A DNA stretch of 42,856 nt from contig NZ_LZNS01000001.1 of NCBI RefSeq assembly GCF_001984575.1, forward strand, positions 887,610 through 930,465. Reading direction: 5' to 3'. A program made the translations under genes and the position numbers. Shown piece after piece: positions 31,648 to 41,400 of the stretch (the stretch's first letter is position 1; each line of letters starts with the position of its first letter). This DNA comes from Streptomyces sp. MP131-18. Its GTDB lineage: Bacteria > Actinomycetota > Actinomycetes > Streptomycetales > Streptomycetaceae. The notes under the pieces were generated by a model. That model saw only the letters and a program-made list of their open reading frames with translations, was not told the DNA's origin and searched no databases.

Positions 31648-34600
31648 TCAGGATTCGGTGTCGCCCAGAACCAGATGGATGAGGTCGTCGGCGCTCATGG
31701 CAGCGATCGACTCCTTGCTCTGGTCAGGCGCGCCGTCGTCACCGGCGTGGTCCTCGCCTCTGGCGAGCCGGATCAGGATGTCCGCGATGCCGGCCTTCTC
31801 GAATTGTTCGAAGGGCACGGTCGCGAGGGCACGCCGGATGTCGGCCTCGCCGAAGTCCTGGGAGGCCTCGGAGGACGTGGTGTCCGCGGGCGCGAGTTGG
31901 GACAGCAGCATTCCGGCGAGTGCCGCGGGCGTCGGGTAGTCGAAGATCAGCGTGGCCGGGAGACGGAGACCGGTGGCCGCGGTGAGCCGGTTGCGGAGTT
32001 CGACGGCGGTCAGCGAGTCGAACCCCAGGTCAGTGAAGCCGCGTTCGGGATCGACCGCCTGGACGGCGCCGTGGCCGAGGACGGTCGCGGCCTGGGCACG
32101 CACCATGTCCGTCAACTGCTGCGCACGTTCCGCGGCCGGGAGGGACGCCAGCCGGTCGGCGAACGATGCCTCCTCGCCGGCGGCCTGTCGCCGGGCGGGG
32201 CGGACCAGGCCGCGCACGATCGGCGGGATCTGCTGGGGCTCGCCGCCACCGAACGCGGTGAGGTTGAGCACTGCGGTCAGCAGCAGCGGCTCGTCGGTGC
32301 GCAGCGCGGCGTCCAGGAGGGCGAGTCCCTGCTCGTTCGTGATCGGCACAATGCCGGAACGCGCCATGCGCTTGTGGTCGGCTTCGGTCAGGTGTCCGGT
32401 CATGCCGCTGGCCTGTCCCCAGTGGCCCCAGGCCAGTGAGACCGCGGGCAGTCCGAGGCTCTGCCGGTGGTAGGCCAGCGCGTCGAGGAAGGTGTTGGCC
32501 GCGGAGTAATTGGCTTGTCCGGCGCCGCCGAAGAGGCCGGCGGCCGAGGAGAACAGCACGAACCACTGGAGATCCATGTCCGCGGTCAACTCGTGAAGGT
32601 GCAGCGCGGCGTCGAGCTTCGGCCGCAGTACCCGCTCGACCTGGTCAGGGCCCAGAGTGCTGATCATGCCGTCTTCCAGCACGCCGGCCGCATGGACGAC
32701 GCCGACCAGTGGGAGGTCCTCGGGGATCTGGGCGATCAGCGCGGCCAGCTTGTCGCGGTCGGTGGTGTCGCAGGCGGCCAGCGTCACTCGCCCGCCCAGC
32801 TCCTCCAGCTCCTTGCGCAGTTCTTCCGCGCCCGGGGCGTCGGCGCCACGGCGGCTGACCAGGATGACGTGGCCGACGCCGTGCCGCTCGATCAGATGGC
32901 GCGCCACCAGCCGCCCCAGCGTGCCCGTGCCGCCGGTGATCAGCACCGAGCCCGCGGCCGGCAGCGGGCCCGGTACCCGCAGCACGTTCTTGCCCACGTG
33001 CCGACCCTGCGCCATCCACCGGAAGACCTCCGGAGCGCGCCGGATGTCCCGGGCCCGCACCGGCAGCGGCGTCAAGTGGCCCTGCCCGAGAGCGTCCACC
33101 AGCTCGCGCAGTATCTCGTTGAGGCGGTCCTCGCCGGCCTCGGGCAGGTCGAACGCCCGGTAGGCCACGTCTGTGCGGATGACCGCGACCTGTTCGTCGG
33201 AGCGCTTGTCGGTCTTGCCCATCTCCAGGAACCGGCCGCCGGGCGCCAGCAGCCGCAGGGAGGCATCCACGAACTCCCCCGCGAGGGAGTTCAGCACGAC
33301 ATCCACGCCCCGGCCGTTCGACACCGTGCGGAACTTCTCCTCGAAGCCCAGCTCGCGGGACGAGGCGATGTGGTCGTCGTCCAGGCCGAGCCCGCGCAGC
33401 ACGTCCCACTTGCTCGGGTGCGCCGTCGCGAAGACCTCCGCGCCCCACCACCGCGCGAGCTGCACCGCGGCCATGCCGACGCCGCCCGCGCCGGCGTGGA
33501 CGAGCACGGTCTGCCCCGCGGCCAGCCCGGCGAGGTCGCCGAGGCCGAACCACGCCGTCGCGAAGGCGATCGGCAGCGACGCGGCGACGTCCCACGACCA
33601 CTCCGGCGGCACCGGCACCATCAGCCGCTCGTCAACGATGCCCACGGAACTGAACGCGCCGGGCATCAGGCCCATCACCCGGTCCCCGACGGCGAGCCTC
33701 TCGACACCGGGTCCGACCTCCACCACGACCCCGGCGGCCTCGGCGCCGGTATCGTCCTGACCCGGCAGCATGCCGAGCGCCACGACCACGTCACGGAAGT
33801 TCAGCCCCGCGGCGCGCACTCGGATGCGTACCTGCCCCGGGCCGAGCGGGTCCCAGGCGGCCGGTGTCTCCACCAGCGTGACGTCGTCGAGGGAGCCGGA
33901 GCGACCCACCTCCAGCTGCCAGCCGTCGGAGCCGGGGAGCACCAATCCTCCGCCGCTGCCCATCCGCCGGAGCCGAGGCACCAGGACACGGCCGTCCTCA
34001 CCCGCCACGACTTCGTTCTCGCCCAGCGCGAGCGCGGCCCCGAGCGTGTCCCAGCCCGCGCCGTCCGCGCCCACGTCCACCAGTCCGAACCGTTCCGGGT
34101 GCTCGGCCAGCGCGGACCGGACCAGTCCCCGCACCGCCGCCGCGGCCATGTCCTCCACGCCGGTCCCGGCCGCGAGGCCGACCGCGCCGCGGGTCACGAC
34201 GACGAGCCGCGACTCCCCCCACCGTTCGTCTGCCAGCCAGTCCTGGAGCACGCCCAGCACATCGAGGACCGCGGCCTGAACACGAGCGGGGTCGGGCAGG
34301 GAATCCGCGTCGGTCCGGGGCGGGGGGCAGGGCAGCAGGACGGTGTCCGGCACCGGCCGCCCACCGTCCACGGCGGCGGCCAGCGCGGCGAGGTCCTCGT
34401 GGACGGGCGCGGCGCCCAGATCGGGGACGAGGCCGGAGTCGCGCGGGGCGATGACGGCGATATCCGCTTCGAGTGCGCCCCCGGCTGTGGCGCCCGGGTC
34501 CGTCCACTCCACGCGGAACAACGAGTCGGCCAGGTCCTGGGACAGGCGGTCGGAACCGCCGAGTTCGGCGGGCCGGGTGAGGATGGAGTCGACCGCCAGA

Positions 34601-37600
34601 ACGGGGCGGCCCACCGGGTCCGTGGCGGACACGGTCAGCGCCCCGTCCTCCGCGGTGACGGCCCGCACGCGCAACAGGGTCGCGCCGGTGGCGGAGAGGG
34701 CGAACCTGTTCCAGACGAACGGGAGGTGAACCTGGACCGGGGCGTCGTCGTCCGCGCCGTCCCGTCCGGCGGCGCTGAGCAGCCCGGCGTGCAGGACGGC
34801 GTCGAGCAGCGCGGGGTGGATGCCGAATCCCGCAGCCTCCTCCCGCTGCTCCTCCGGAAGTTCCACCTCGGCGAAGACCTCGTCGCCGCGTCGCCAGGCG
34901 GCGCGCAGGCCGCGGAAGGCCGCCCCGTACTGGTATCCGGCCTCGGCGAGCCGCTGGTAGAAGCCGGAGGTTTCGACGGCCTGCGCCCCGGTAGGAGGCC
35001 AGGTACCGTCGACAGGTTCGGGGGAAACCGCGCCGACGGCGTCTGTGAGAATTCCGCTGGCGTGGCGTGTCCACGGCACGCCGGTCGCCGCCCGATCCCT
35101 GGAGTGGATACTGACCGGCCGGCCCCCGGCCCCGTCGGGCGGGCCGACGCGGAGCTGGATCTGGACTTCCGTGTGCTCGTCGAGCACGAGCGGGGTCTCC
35201 AGGGTCAGTTCGTGCAGATGCTCGTGGCCCACCTCGTCGCCCGCCCGGACGGCGAGTTCGGCGAAGACCGCGCCGGGCACCAGCACGGTCCCGCCCACCG
35301 CGTGGCCGGCAAGCCACGGCTGAGCACGGCGCGAGATACAGCCGGTCAGCACGACGGTGTCCCCTTCCGCCAGCGCGACCAGGGCACTGAGCAAGGGGTG
35401 CCCGGCCTCGCCGATGCCAACCGAGCCAAGATCGCCGACGCGGGCGGAGGACGGCGCGATCCAGTAACGCTCCCGCTGGAATGCGTACGTGGGCAGGTCG
35501 AGGCCGACGGGCGGCGCCGGGAGCACAGGCTCCCAGTCGACCGGGAGGCCGATCGTGTGGGCCTCGGCCATGGCGAGCAGGAACTGGCGTGGTCCACCGC
35601 TGTCGCGGCGCAGCGTCTGGAGGGCAACGGCGGGGGCGCCGGCCTGCTCGAAAGTCTCGGTCAGCCCGAGGCGGAGGACGGGGTGCGAGCTGACCTCGAT
35701 GAAGGTGTGGTGGCCGAGGTCGACCAGGTGCCGCACGGCCGTCTCGAACTGGACCGGCTGACGCAGGTTGCGGTACCAGTAGCCGGCGTCCAACTCGGCG
35801 GTGCCGAGGGGCTCACCGGTGACGGTGGAACAGAACAGCACCGGTGAAGCGATCGGGGTGATGTCCGCGAGGGGCTCGCGAATTTCCTGCTCGATCTCCT
35901 CGACCTGCGGCGAGTGCGAGGCGTAGTCCACGGCGATGGCCCGGGCCCGTACCCCGTCGGCCTCGCAGGCCGCCAGCAGTTCGGATACTGCCGCCGGTTC
36001 ACCGGCCACCACGGTGGCCCTCGGTCCGTTCACGGCGGCCAGGGAGAGCCGGCCTCCCCACGGGGCGATCCGGGCGGCGACGGCGTCGGGCTCGTCGTTG
36101 ACGGAGGCCATGGCGCCGCGGCCGGCGAGCCGGACGATGGCGGCGCTGCGCCGGATGACGATCCGGGCGGCGTCCTTGAGCGACAGGGCTCCAGCAACGT
36201 GGGCGGCGGCGATCTCGCCCTGACTGTGGCCGACGACGGCGGCCGGTTCGATGCCGTGCGCGCGCCACACCGCGGCCAGGGCGACCATGACCGCGAAGGA
36301 CACCGGCTGCACCACGTCCACCCGGCTGAGGTCGGGGGCGCCGGGCGCCCGGGTCAGGACCTCGGTGAGCGACCAGTCGACCTGGCCGGCGAACGCGGCC
36401 TCGCAGTCGGCGATGGCCGCGGCGAAGTCCGAAGAGGTCGCCAGGAGCTCGCGGCCCATGCCCTCCCACTGGGCGCCCTGGCCCGGGAAGACGAACACCA
36501 CGCGGCTGGGCTTGCCCACGGCTCCCCTGGTCCACTGGGGGGCGGGTTCGTCGGCGGCCAGGGCGCGCAGGCTGGCGATGAGTTCGCCACGGTCGGCGGC
36601 GACCGCCACCGCGCGCTGGTCGAACGCCGCACGGTGCCGGGTCAGGGCCGCTCCCACGGCGGCGATGTCGAGGTCGGGGCGGTCGGTGGCGAAGTCCGCC
36701 AGCCGCTCGGCCTGCGCCCTGAGGGCGGCCTCCGTCTTCGCGGAGATCACCCAGGGCACCACGGGGGTCTGCCAGCGGAGGCGGCCCTCGTCGGCCTGCT
36801 CGGCGGTGGACGGGACAGCTTGCTCGGGGGCCTGCTCCAGTATCAGGTGCGCGTTGGTGCCGCTGATGCCGAACGAGGAGACGCCGGCTCGGCGCGGCCT
36901 GCCGTGTTCGGGCCAGGGCCTGGTGTCCTCCAGCAGCCGGACGTCACCGGTGGACCAGTCCACTTGCGGGGAGGGCTCGTCGACATGAAGGGTCTTGGGG
37001 AGCACCCCGTGGCGCAGGGCCTCGACCATCTTGACGACCCCGGCGACGCCGGCTGCGGCGAGCGTGTGCCCGATATTGGACTTGATGGACGCCAGCCACA
37101 GCGGCTCGCCGTTCGTCCGCTGCTGGCCGTAGGTGGCGAGCAGGGCGTGTGCCTCGATGGGGTCGCCGAGCGTAGTGCCGGTGCCGTGCGCCTCGACGGC
37201 GTCGACCTGGTCGGGCGTGAGCTGAGCGTTGGCCAACGCCTGCTGGATGACCCGTCGCTGGGCTCGCCCGTTGGGGGCGGTCAGACCGTTGCTGGGGCCG
37301 TCGTGGTTGACGGCGGTGCCGCGGATCACGGCGAGAACGTTGTGCCCGTTGCGGCGGGCGTCGGAGAGCCGCTCCAGCAACAGAACACCGATGCCCTCGG
37401 AGAACGCGGTGCCGTCGGCCGCGCCGGCGAAGGCACGGCACCGGCCGCTGAAGGTGAGGACGTCGAGCGAGCTGATCCCGACGAACATCTCCGGCGACGC
37501 CAGTACCGTGGCGCCGCCTGCCAGCGCGAGAGTGCACTCGCCCGCCCGCAGGGCCTGGACGGCGTGGTGGATGGCCACCAGCGAGGACGAGCAAGCGGTG

Positions 37601-38178
37601 TCGATGGTGACGGCCGGCCCCTGTAGACCGTAGGTGTAGGCGAGGCGCCCGGCGATGGAGTAGAACCCGACCCCGGTGACGAGGTGGCCCTCGCTGCCCT
37701 TGACTTCCTCGGTGGCGCCCTGCGTATAGGTGGTTGCCGTGGCGCCCATGTAGACGCCGGTCAGGCTGTTCTTCAACGTGGCGGGCACCACGCCAGCGCG
37801 TTCCAGCGTCTCCCAGGAGGTCTCCAGCAACAGGCGCTGCTGGGGGTCCATGGTGAGTGCCTCCCTGGGCGAAATCCCGAAGAAGGACGGATCGAACTGG
37901 TCGGGGTCGGACAGGAACGCCGCTTCCGCGCCGTGCCCGCTGTCCGGCGGCCAACCGCGGTTCTCCGGGAAGCCGGAGACGGCGTCGCCCTCGTCCAGGA
38001 GAAAACGCCACAGCGCCTCGGGGGAGGTGGCGCCGCCGGGGAATCGGCAACTCATCGACACGACGGCGATCGGCTCACGCGCAGACGCGAGCAACTCTTC
38101 GTTCTGGTGGCGTAGTTGCTCGTTCTCCGTGAGCGACGCCCGAAGTGCCTCAATGATCTCATCAGCAGAGGTACTCAT
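31648..38178 (-). CDS. Type I PKS 2: KS-AT(mm)-DH-ER-KR-ACP, one fully reducing module
   Basis: The protein has 2176 residues from ATG 38178, with CGGAG 8 bases upstream. N-terminal coiled-coil docking domain (1-33); KS 35-450 (C196, H331, H371); AT 558-905 (S652 in GHSQGE, YASH 752-755, predicting methylmalonyl-CoA); DH 925-1205 with an intact HAVGGTVLVP (H959) and D1126 in HPALLDAVLH; ER about 1415-1735 (NADPH loop HAGAGGVGMAA at 1561); KR 1740-1960 (K1854, S1878, Y1891, N1895; LED in place of LDD, B-type-like); ACP 2010-2090 (S2055); C-terminal docking helices to 2176. All domains look active, so it should add a methylmalonate unit and reduce its beta position to methylene. It receives the chain from PKS 1 and passes it to PKS 3, whose start codon lies 23 bases past this stop. 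Confidence 0.95.
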   Translation of the reverse strand: MSTSADEIIEALRASLTENEQLRHQNEELLASAREPIAVVSMSCRFPGGATSPEALWRFLLDEGDAVSGFPENRGWPPDSGHGAEAAFLSDPDQFDPSFFGISPREALTMDPQQRLLLETSWETLERAGVVPATLKNSLTGVYMGATATTYTQGATEEVKGSEGHLVTGVGFYSIAGRLAYTYGLQGPAVTIDTACSSSLVAIHHAVQALRAGECTLALAGGATVLASPEMFVGISSLDVLTFSGRCRAFAGAADGTAFSEGIGVLLLERLSDARRNGHNVLAVIRGTAVNHDGPSNGLTAPNGRAQRRVIQQALANAQLTPDQVDAVEAHGTGTTLGDPIEAHALLATYGQQRTNGEPLWLASIKSNIGHTLAAAGVAGVVKMVEALRHGVLPKTLHVDEPSPQVDWSTGDVRLLEDTRPWPEHGRPRRAGVSSFGISGTNAHLILEQAPEQAVPSTAEQADEGRLRWQTPVVPWVISAKTEAALRAQAERLADFATDRPDLDIAAVGAALTRHRAAFDQRAVAVAADRGELIASLRALAADEPAPQWTRGAVGKPSRVVFVFPGQGAQWEGMGRELLATSSDFAAAIADCEAAFAGQVDWSLTEVLTRAPGAPDLSRVDVVQPVSFAVMVALAAVWRAHGIEPAAVVGHSQGEIAAAHVAGALSLKDAARIVIRRSAAIVRLAGRGAMASVNDEPDAVAARIAPWGGRLSLAAVNGPRATVVAGEPAAVSELLAACEADGVRARAIAVDYASHSPQVEEIEQEIREPLADITPIASPVLFCSTVTGEPLGTAELDAGYWYRNLRQPVQFETAVRHLVDLGHHTFIEVSSHPVLRLGLTETFEQAGAPAVALQTLRRDSGGPRQFLLAMAEAHTIGLPVDWEPVLPAPPVGLDLPTYAFQRERYWIAPSSARVGDLGSVGIGEAGHPLLSALVALAEGDTVVLTGCISRRAQPWLAGHAVGGTVLVPGAVFAELAVRAGDEVGHEHLHELTLETPLVLDEHTEVQIQLRVGPPDGAGGRPVSIHSRDRAATGVPWTRHASGILTDAVGAVSPEPVDGTWPPTGAQAVETSGFYQRLAEAGYQYGAAFRGLRAAWRRGDEVFAEVELPEEQREEAAGFGIHPALLDAVLHAGLLSAAGRDGADDDAPVQVHLPFVWNRFALSATGATLLRVRAVTAEDGALTVSATDPVGRPVLAVDSILTRPAELGGSDRLSQDLADSLFRVEWTDPGATAGGALEADIAVIAPRDSGLVPDLGAAPVHEDLAALAAAVDGGRPVPDTVLLPCPPPRTDADSLPDPARVQAAVLDVLGVLQDWLADERWGESRLVVVTRGAVGLAAGTGVEDMAAAAVRGLVRSALAEHPERFGLVDVGADGAGWDTLGAALALGENEVVAGEDGRVLVPRLRRMGSGGGLVLPGSDGWQLEVGRSGSLDDVTLVETPAAWDPLGPGQVRIRVRAAGLNFRDVVVALGMLPGQDDTGAEAAGVVVEVGPGVERLAVGDRVMGLMPGAFSSVGIVDERLMVPVPPEWSWDVAASLPIAFATAWFGLGDLAGLAAGQTVLVHAGAGGVGMAAVQLARWWGAEVFATAHPSKWDVLRGLGLDDDHIASSRELGFEEKFRTVSNGRGVDVVLNSLAGEFVDASLRLLAPGGRFLEMGKTDKRSDEQVAVIRTDVAYRAFDLPEAGEDRLNEILRELVDALGQGHLTPLPVRARDIRRAPEVFRWMAQGRHVGKNVLRVPGPLPAAGSVLITGGTGTLGRLVARHLIERHGVGHVILVSRRGADAPGAEELRKELEELGGRVTLAACDTTDRDKLAALIAQIPEDLPLVGVVHAAGVLEDGMISTLGPDQVERVLRPKLDAALHLHELTADMDLQWFVLFSSAAGLFGGAGQANYSAANTFLDALAYHRQSLGLPAVSLAWGHWGQASGMTGHLTEADHKRMARSGIVPITNEQGLALLDAALRTDEPLLLTAVLNLTAFGGGEPQQIPPIVRGLVRPARRQAAGEEASFADRLASLPAAERAQQLTDMVRAQAATVLGHGAVQAVDPERGFTDLGFDSLTAVELRNRLTAATGLRLPATLIFDYPTPAALAGMLLSQLAPADTTSSEASQDFGEADIRRALATVPFEQFEKAGIADILIRLARGEDHAGDDGAPDQSKESIAAMSADDLIHLVLGDTES

Positions 38179-38372
38179 GGCGGTGATCTCCGTTCACATC
38201 AGTTGTCGCCGGTGACCGTGCCCCAGCTGTCGTTCTTCCGGCCCGTCCGGGCACACGCGCCGAACGGATCGGCGTGTCGGACATGGAGGATGGCGCTCGG
38301 ACCCTGGGTCGATTCTGGGGGGCACGGCCGGCGGCCACCCTGGGACCCGCCCCCGGCCAGACCCCCAGACTC

Positions 38373-38433
38373 GTCCCCGGGACTGGTCCTGGCACGCGGA
38401 GTGCGGGCGTGCCAGGACCGGCCCTTCGGGGAC
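38373..38433. terminator. Large hairpin in the gap between PKS 1 and PKS 2
   Basis: GGTCCTGGCACGC (38385-38397) pairs perfectly with GCGTGCCAGGACC (38407-38419) around a 9-base loop; outside it GTCCCCG (38373-38379) pairs with CGGGGAC (38427-38433). It starts 25 bases beyond the PKS 1 stop (38458). It looks like an intrinsic terminator or attenuator placed inside a PKS gene series, in a 279-base gap that otherwise holds no gene. Confidence 0.7.
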
Positions 38434-38457
38434 ACGCGGGGCTCAGGTCTGCTCCGG

Positions 38458-41400
38458 TCAGGGCTTGTTCTTGTGCAACGCCCTGTTGACGAGGTCCGCC
38501 ACGTCCATGGCGGCGATCGCCGTCGCCTCCGGTTTGTCGGCCGCCTGGTCGGCCTCGTCACCGAGCCCGACCAGGCGGCGCAGAATTCCCATGACGCCCG
38601 CGTCACGGAACGTGGACATCGGTATCTGCGCCAGCGCCTTCCGGAATTCGCCCTCGAATGGGTCGGCATCGCCTCCCGGCGCGTTCTCCTGCGGAGCGAT
38701 CTCGCTGAGCAGGTGCTCGGCCAACTCGGACGGCCGGGGAAAGTCGAACACCATGGTGGCCGGCAGCCGTATGCCCGTCGCCGCGCCGAGGTGGTTGCGC
38801 AGTTCCACGGCGGTCAGGGAGTCGAAGCCCGCGTCGCGGAACGGCTGGTCGGCGTCCACCCGCGTGAGGTCGGTGTGACCCAGCACGATTGCGGCCTGCT
38901 CCCGGACCAGCTCGGTCAGGATCGCGAGCCGCTCCGATTCGCCCGCCCTCTCCAGCTTGCGGCGCAGGTCCGCCGCCTCGGAAGCGGCGGACGTCTCGCC
39001 GCCCGCCGCCCGGCGGGCCGGGGCCGGGACGAGGTCCCGCAAGATCGGCGGGACGCCCCCCTCGGCCGCCGCGCGGGCCCTGAGGGCGGACAGGTCGAGC
39101 TGGACCGGTGCCACTGTGGGCTCGCCTCGCTGCAAAGCCGCGTCGAACAGCGCCAGCGCCTCCGTCGAGGGAATCGGCCGGACGCCGGCCCTGGCCACGC
39201 GGGCCCGGTCGGTCGCGGCGAGCCCGGCGGTCATCCCGCTGTCGGCCTCCCACAGGCCCCAGGCCATCGACACGGCGGGCAGGCCACGTTCGTGCCGCCG
39301 GGTGGCCAGGGCGTCCAGAACGGCGTTGGCCGCCGCATAGTTGCCCTGACCGGCGCCGCCCAGCACACCGGCCACGGACGAGAAGAGGACGAACTGCGCC
39401 AAGTCCAGATCGGCCGTCAGTTCATCGAGGTTGAGAGCCGAGTCGACCTTCGCCCGGATCACCCGCTCGATCTGCTCGTCCGTCAGGGAGCCGATCACGC
39501 CGTCGTCCACCACGCCCGCCGTGTGCACCACGGCCCGCAGCGGCCGGTCCGGCGGGATCGAGGCAAGCAGCCCCGCGAGCGCCTCCCGGTCGGAGACGTC
39601 GCAGGACTCGACCCGGGGTTCGGCGCCCGCCGCGGTGAGGTCGGCGGCCAGTTCCCTGGCGCCGTCGGCCGTCATGCCCCGGCGGCTGACCAGCAGCACG
39701 TGACGTATCCCGTGCTCCGTCACCAGATGGCGGGCGACCAGGCTGCCGAGCGTTCCGGTACCGCCCGTGATCAGCACCGTGCCGTCGGGCTCCCAGGCGC
39801 GCGGCATCCGCAGCACGGCCTTGCCGACGTGCCGCGCCTCGCGCAGGTGGCGGAACGCCTCGGGAGCGCGCCGCGCGTCCCAGGACCTGACCGGCAGCGG
39901 GCGCAGCGCTCCGCCGTCCAGCAGTTCGACCATCCGCGGCAGCCAGGCGGCGATCTGGTCGGGGAGGGCGTCGTCGAGGCCGAGTGACCGGTAGACCACG
40001 TTCGGACGGGTCGCCGCCGCCTCTGCTTCCCCGAGATCCTCGGCGCCCAGGTGCAGGAAGTATCCGCCCCGGGGCAGCAGGTCGAGGGAGGCGTCCACGA
40101 ACTTGCCGGGCAAGGAGTTGAGTACGACGTCGAAGCCGCGCCCCTCGGTCTCGGCCAGGAACGCCTCGCGGAAGTCAAGTGACCGGGAGGAAGCGACGTG
40201 CGCCTCGTCCAGGCCCAGCCGGATCAGCGCCTCACGCTTGCCCGGACTGGCCGTGGCGAAGACCTCGGCACCGAGATGGCGGGCCAGTTGCACGGCCGCC
40301 ATGCCGATCCCGCTGGCCCCGGCGTGCACGAGCACGGTGTGGCCCGGCCGGACGTCCGCCAGCTCGACCAGCCCCATCCAGGCCGTCAGGAACGCCGTCG
40401 GCACCGACGCGGCATCGGCGAACGTCCATCCGTCGGGAATCCGCACCAAGAGGCGCCGGTCCACCCTGGCCACCGGGCCGACGGGGTTCGGGACCAGGCC
40501 GAACACCCGGTCGCCCGGCGCGAGTCCGGTGACTTCGGAGCCAGCGTCGACGACCACGCCGGCCGCTTCGCCGCCCAGCCCGCGCACCGGCTGTTCGGGA
40601 AGCGCGCCCTGGGCCGCCAGCACGTCCCGGAAGCCCAGGCCGACGTTCCGCACGGCGATGCGGACCTCCCCGGGCAGCAGCGGCTCCTCATCGGCCGACG
40701 GGGGCAGCACCACCGGCGCCAGGTCGTCCGCTGTCGGGGACGCCTCTCGAACGGCAAGATGCCACGGGCCGTTGGCCGGCAGCGGCAGGCCGCCGGACTC
40801 GGCGGCCCGGACGAGCCGCGGCGCGAGAACCTGGTCACCGCGCAGCCGGAGCTGCGTCTCACCGGCGGCCAGGGCCGCAGCGTAGCGTTCGACGGCCGGC
40901 GTTTCCTCGTCCGAGTCGACCAGCAGGAGCCGGCCGGGGTTCTCGTTCTGCGCCGTACGGATCAGTCCCCACACCGCGGCGTGGGAGGTCACGTCCCGGC
41001 GAGTGATGAGCAGCAGCCTGGCGTCCGAGAACCGCTCGTCGGCCAGCCAGGCCCGCACCATGGCGAGCGCGTGGCCGAAGGCGCCACGCACTGCGGCGTC
41101 TTCCTGGACATGGTGGAGCACCAGCTCGGGGAGGCCGCCCTCGGCGAGCGCCGCCAGTTCCTCGGCGTTTTCCACCGTGGCGGTGCTCGGCACGGCCGTG
41201 TCGCCCTGGCCGGTGACGGGAACCCAGTCGAGTGTGAACAGCGAGTGGGCGCTGCGCGACGCCTCCCGCATGCTCTCCGCCGACATGGGACGCAGTGTCA
41301 CGGAGTCGATGCGCGCGACGAGCCGACCCGCCGTGTCGGCGGCCGTGAGTTCCACGGCGCCGGCATCGGGGCCCGAGGGCTCCAGGCGGACCCTGAGCAC

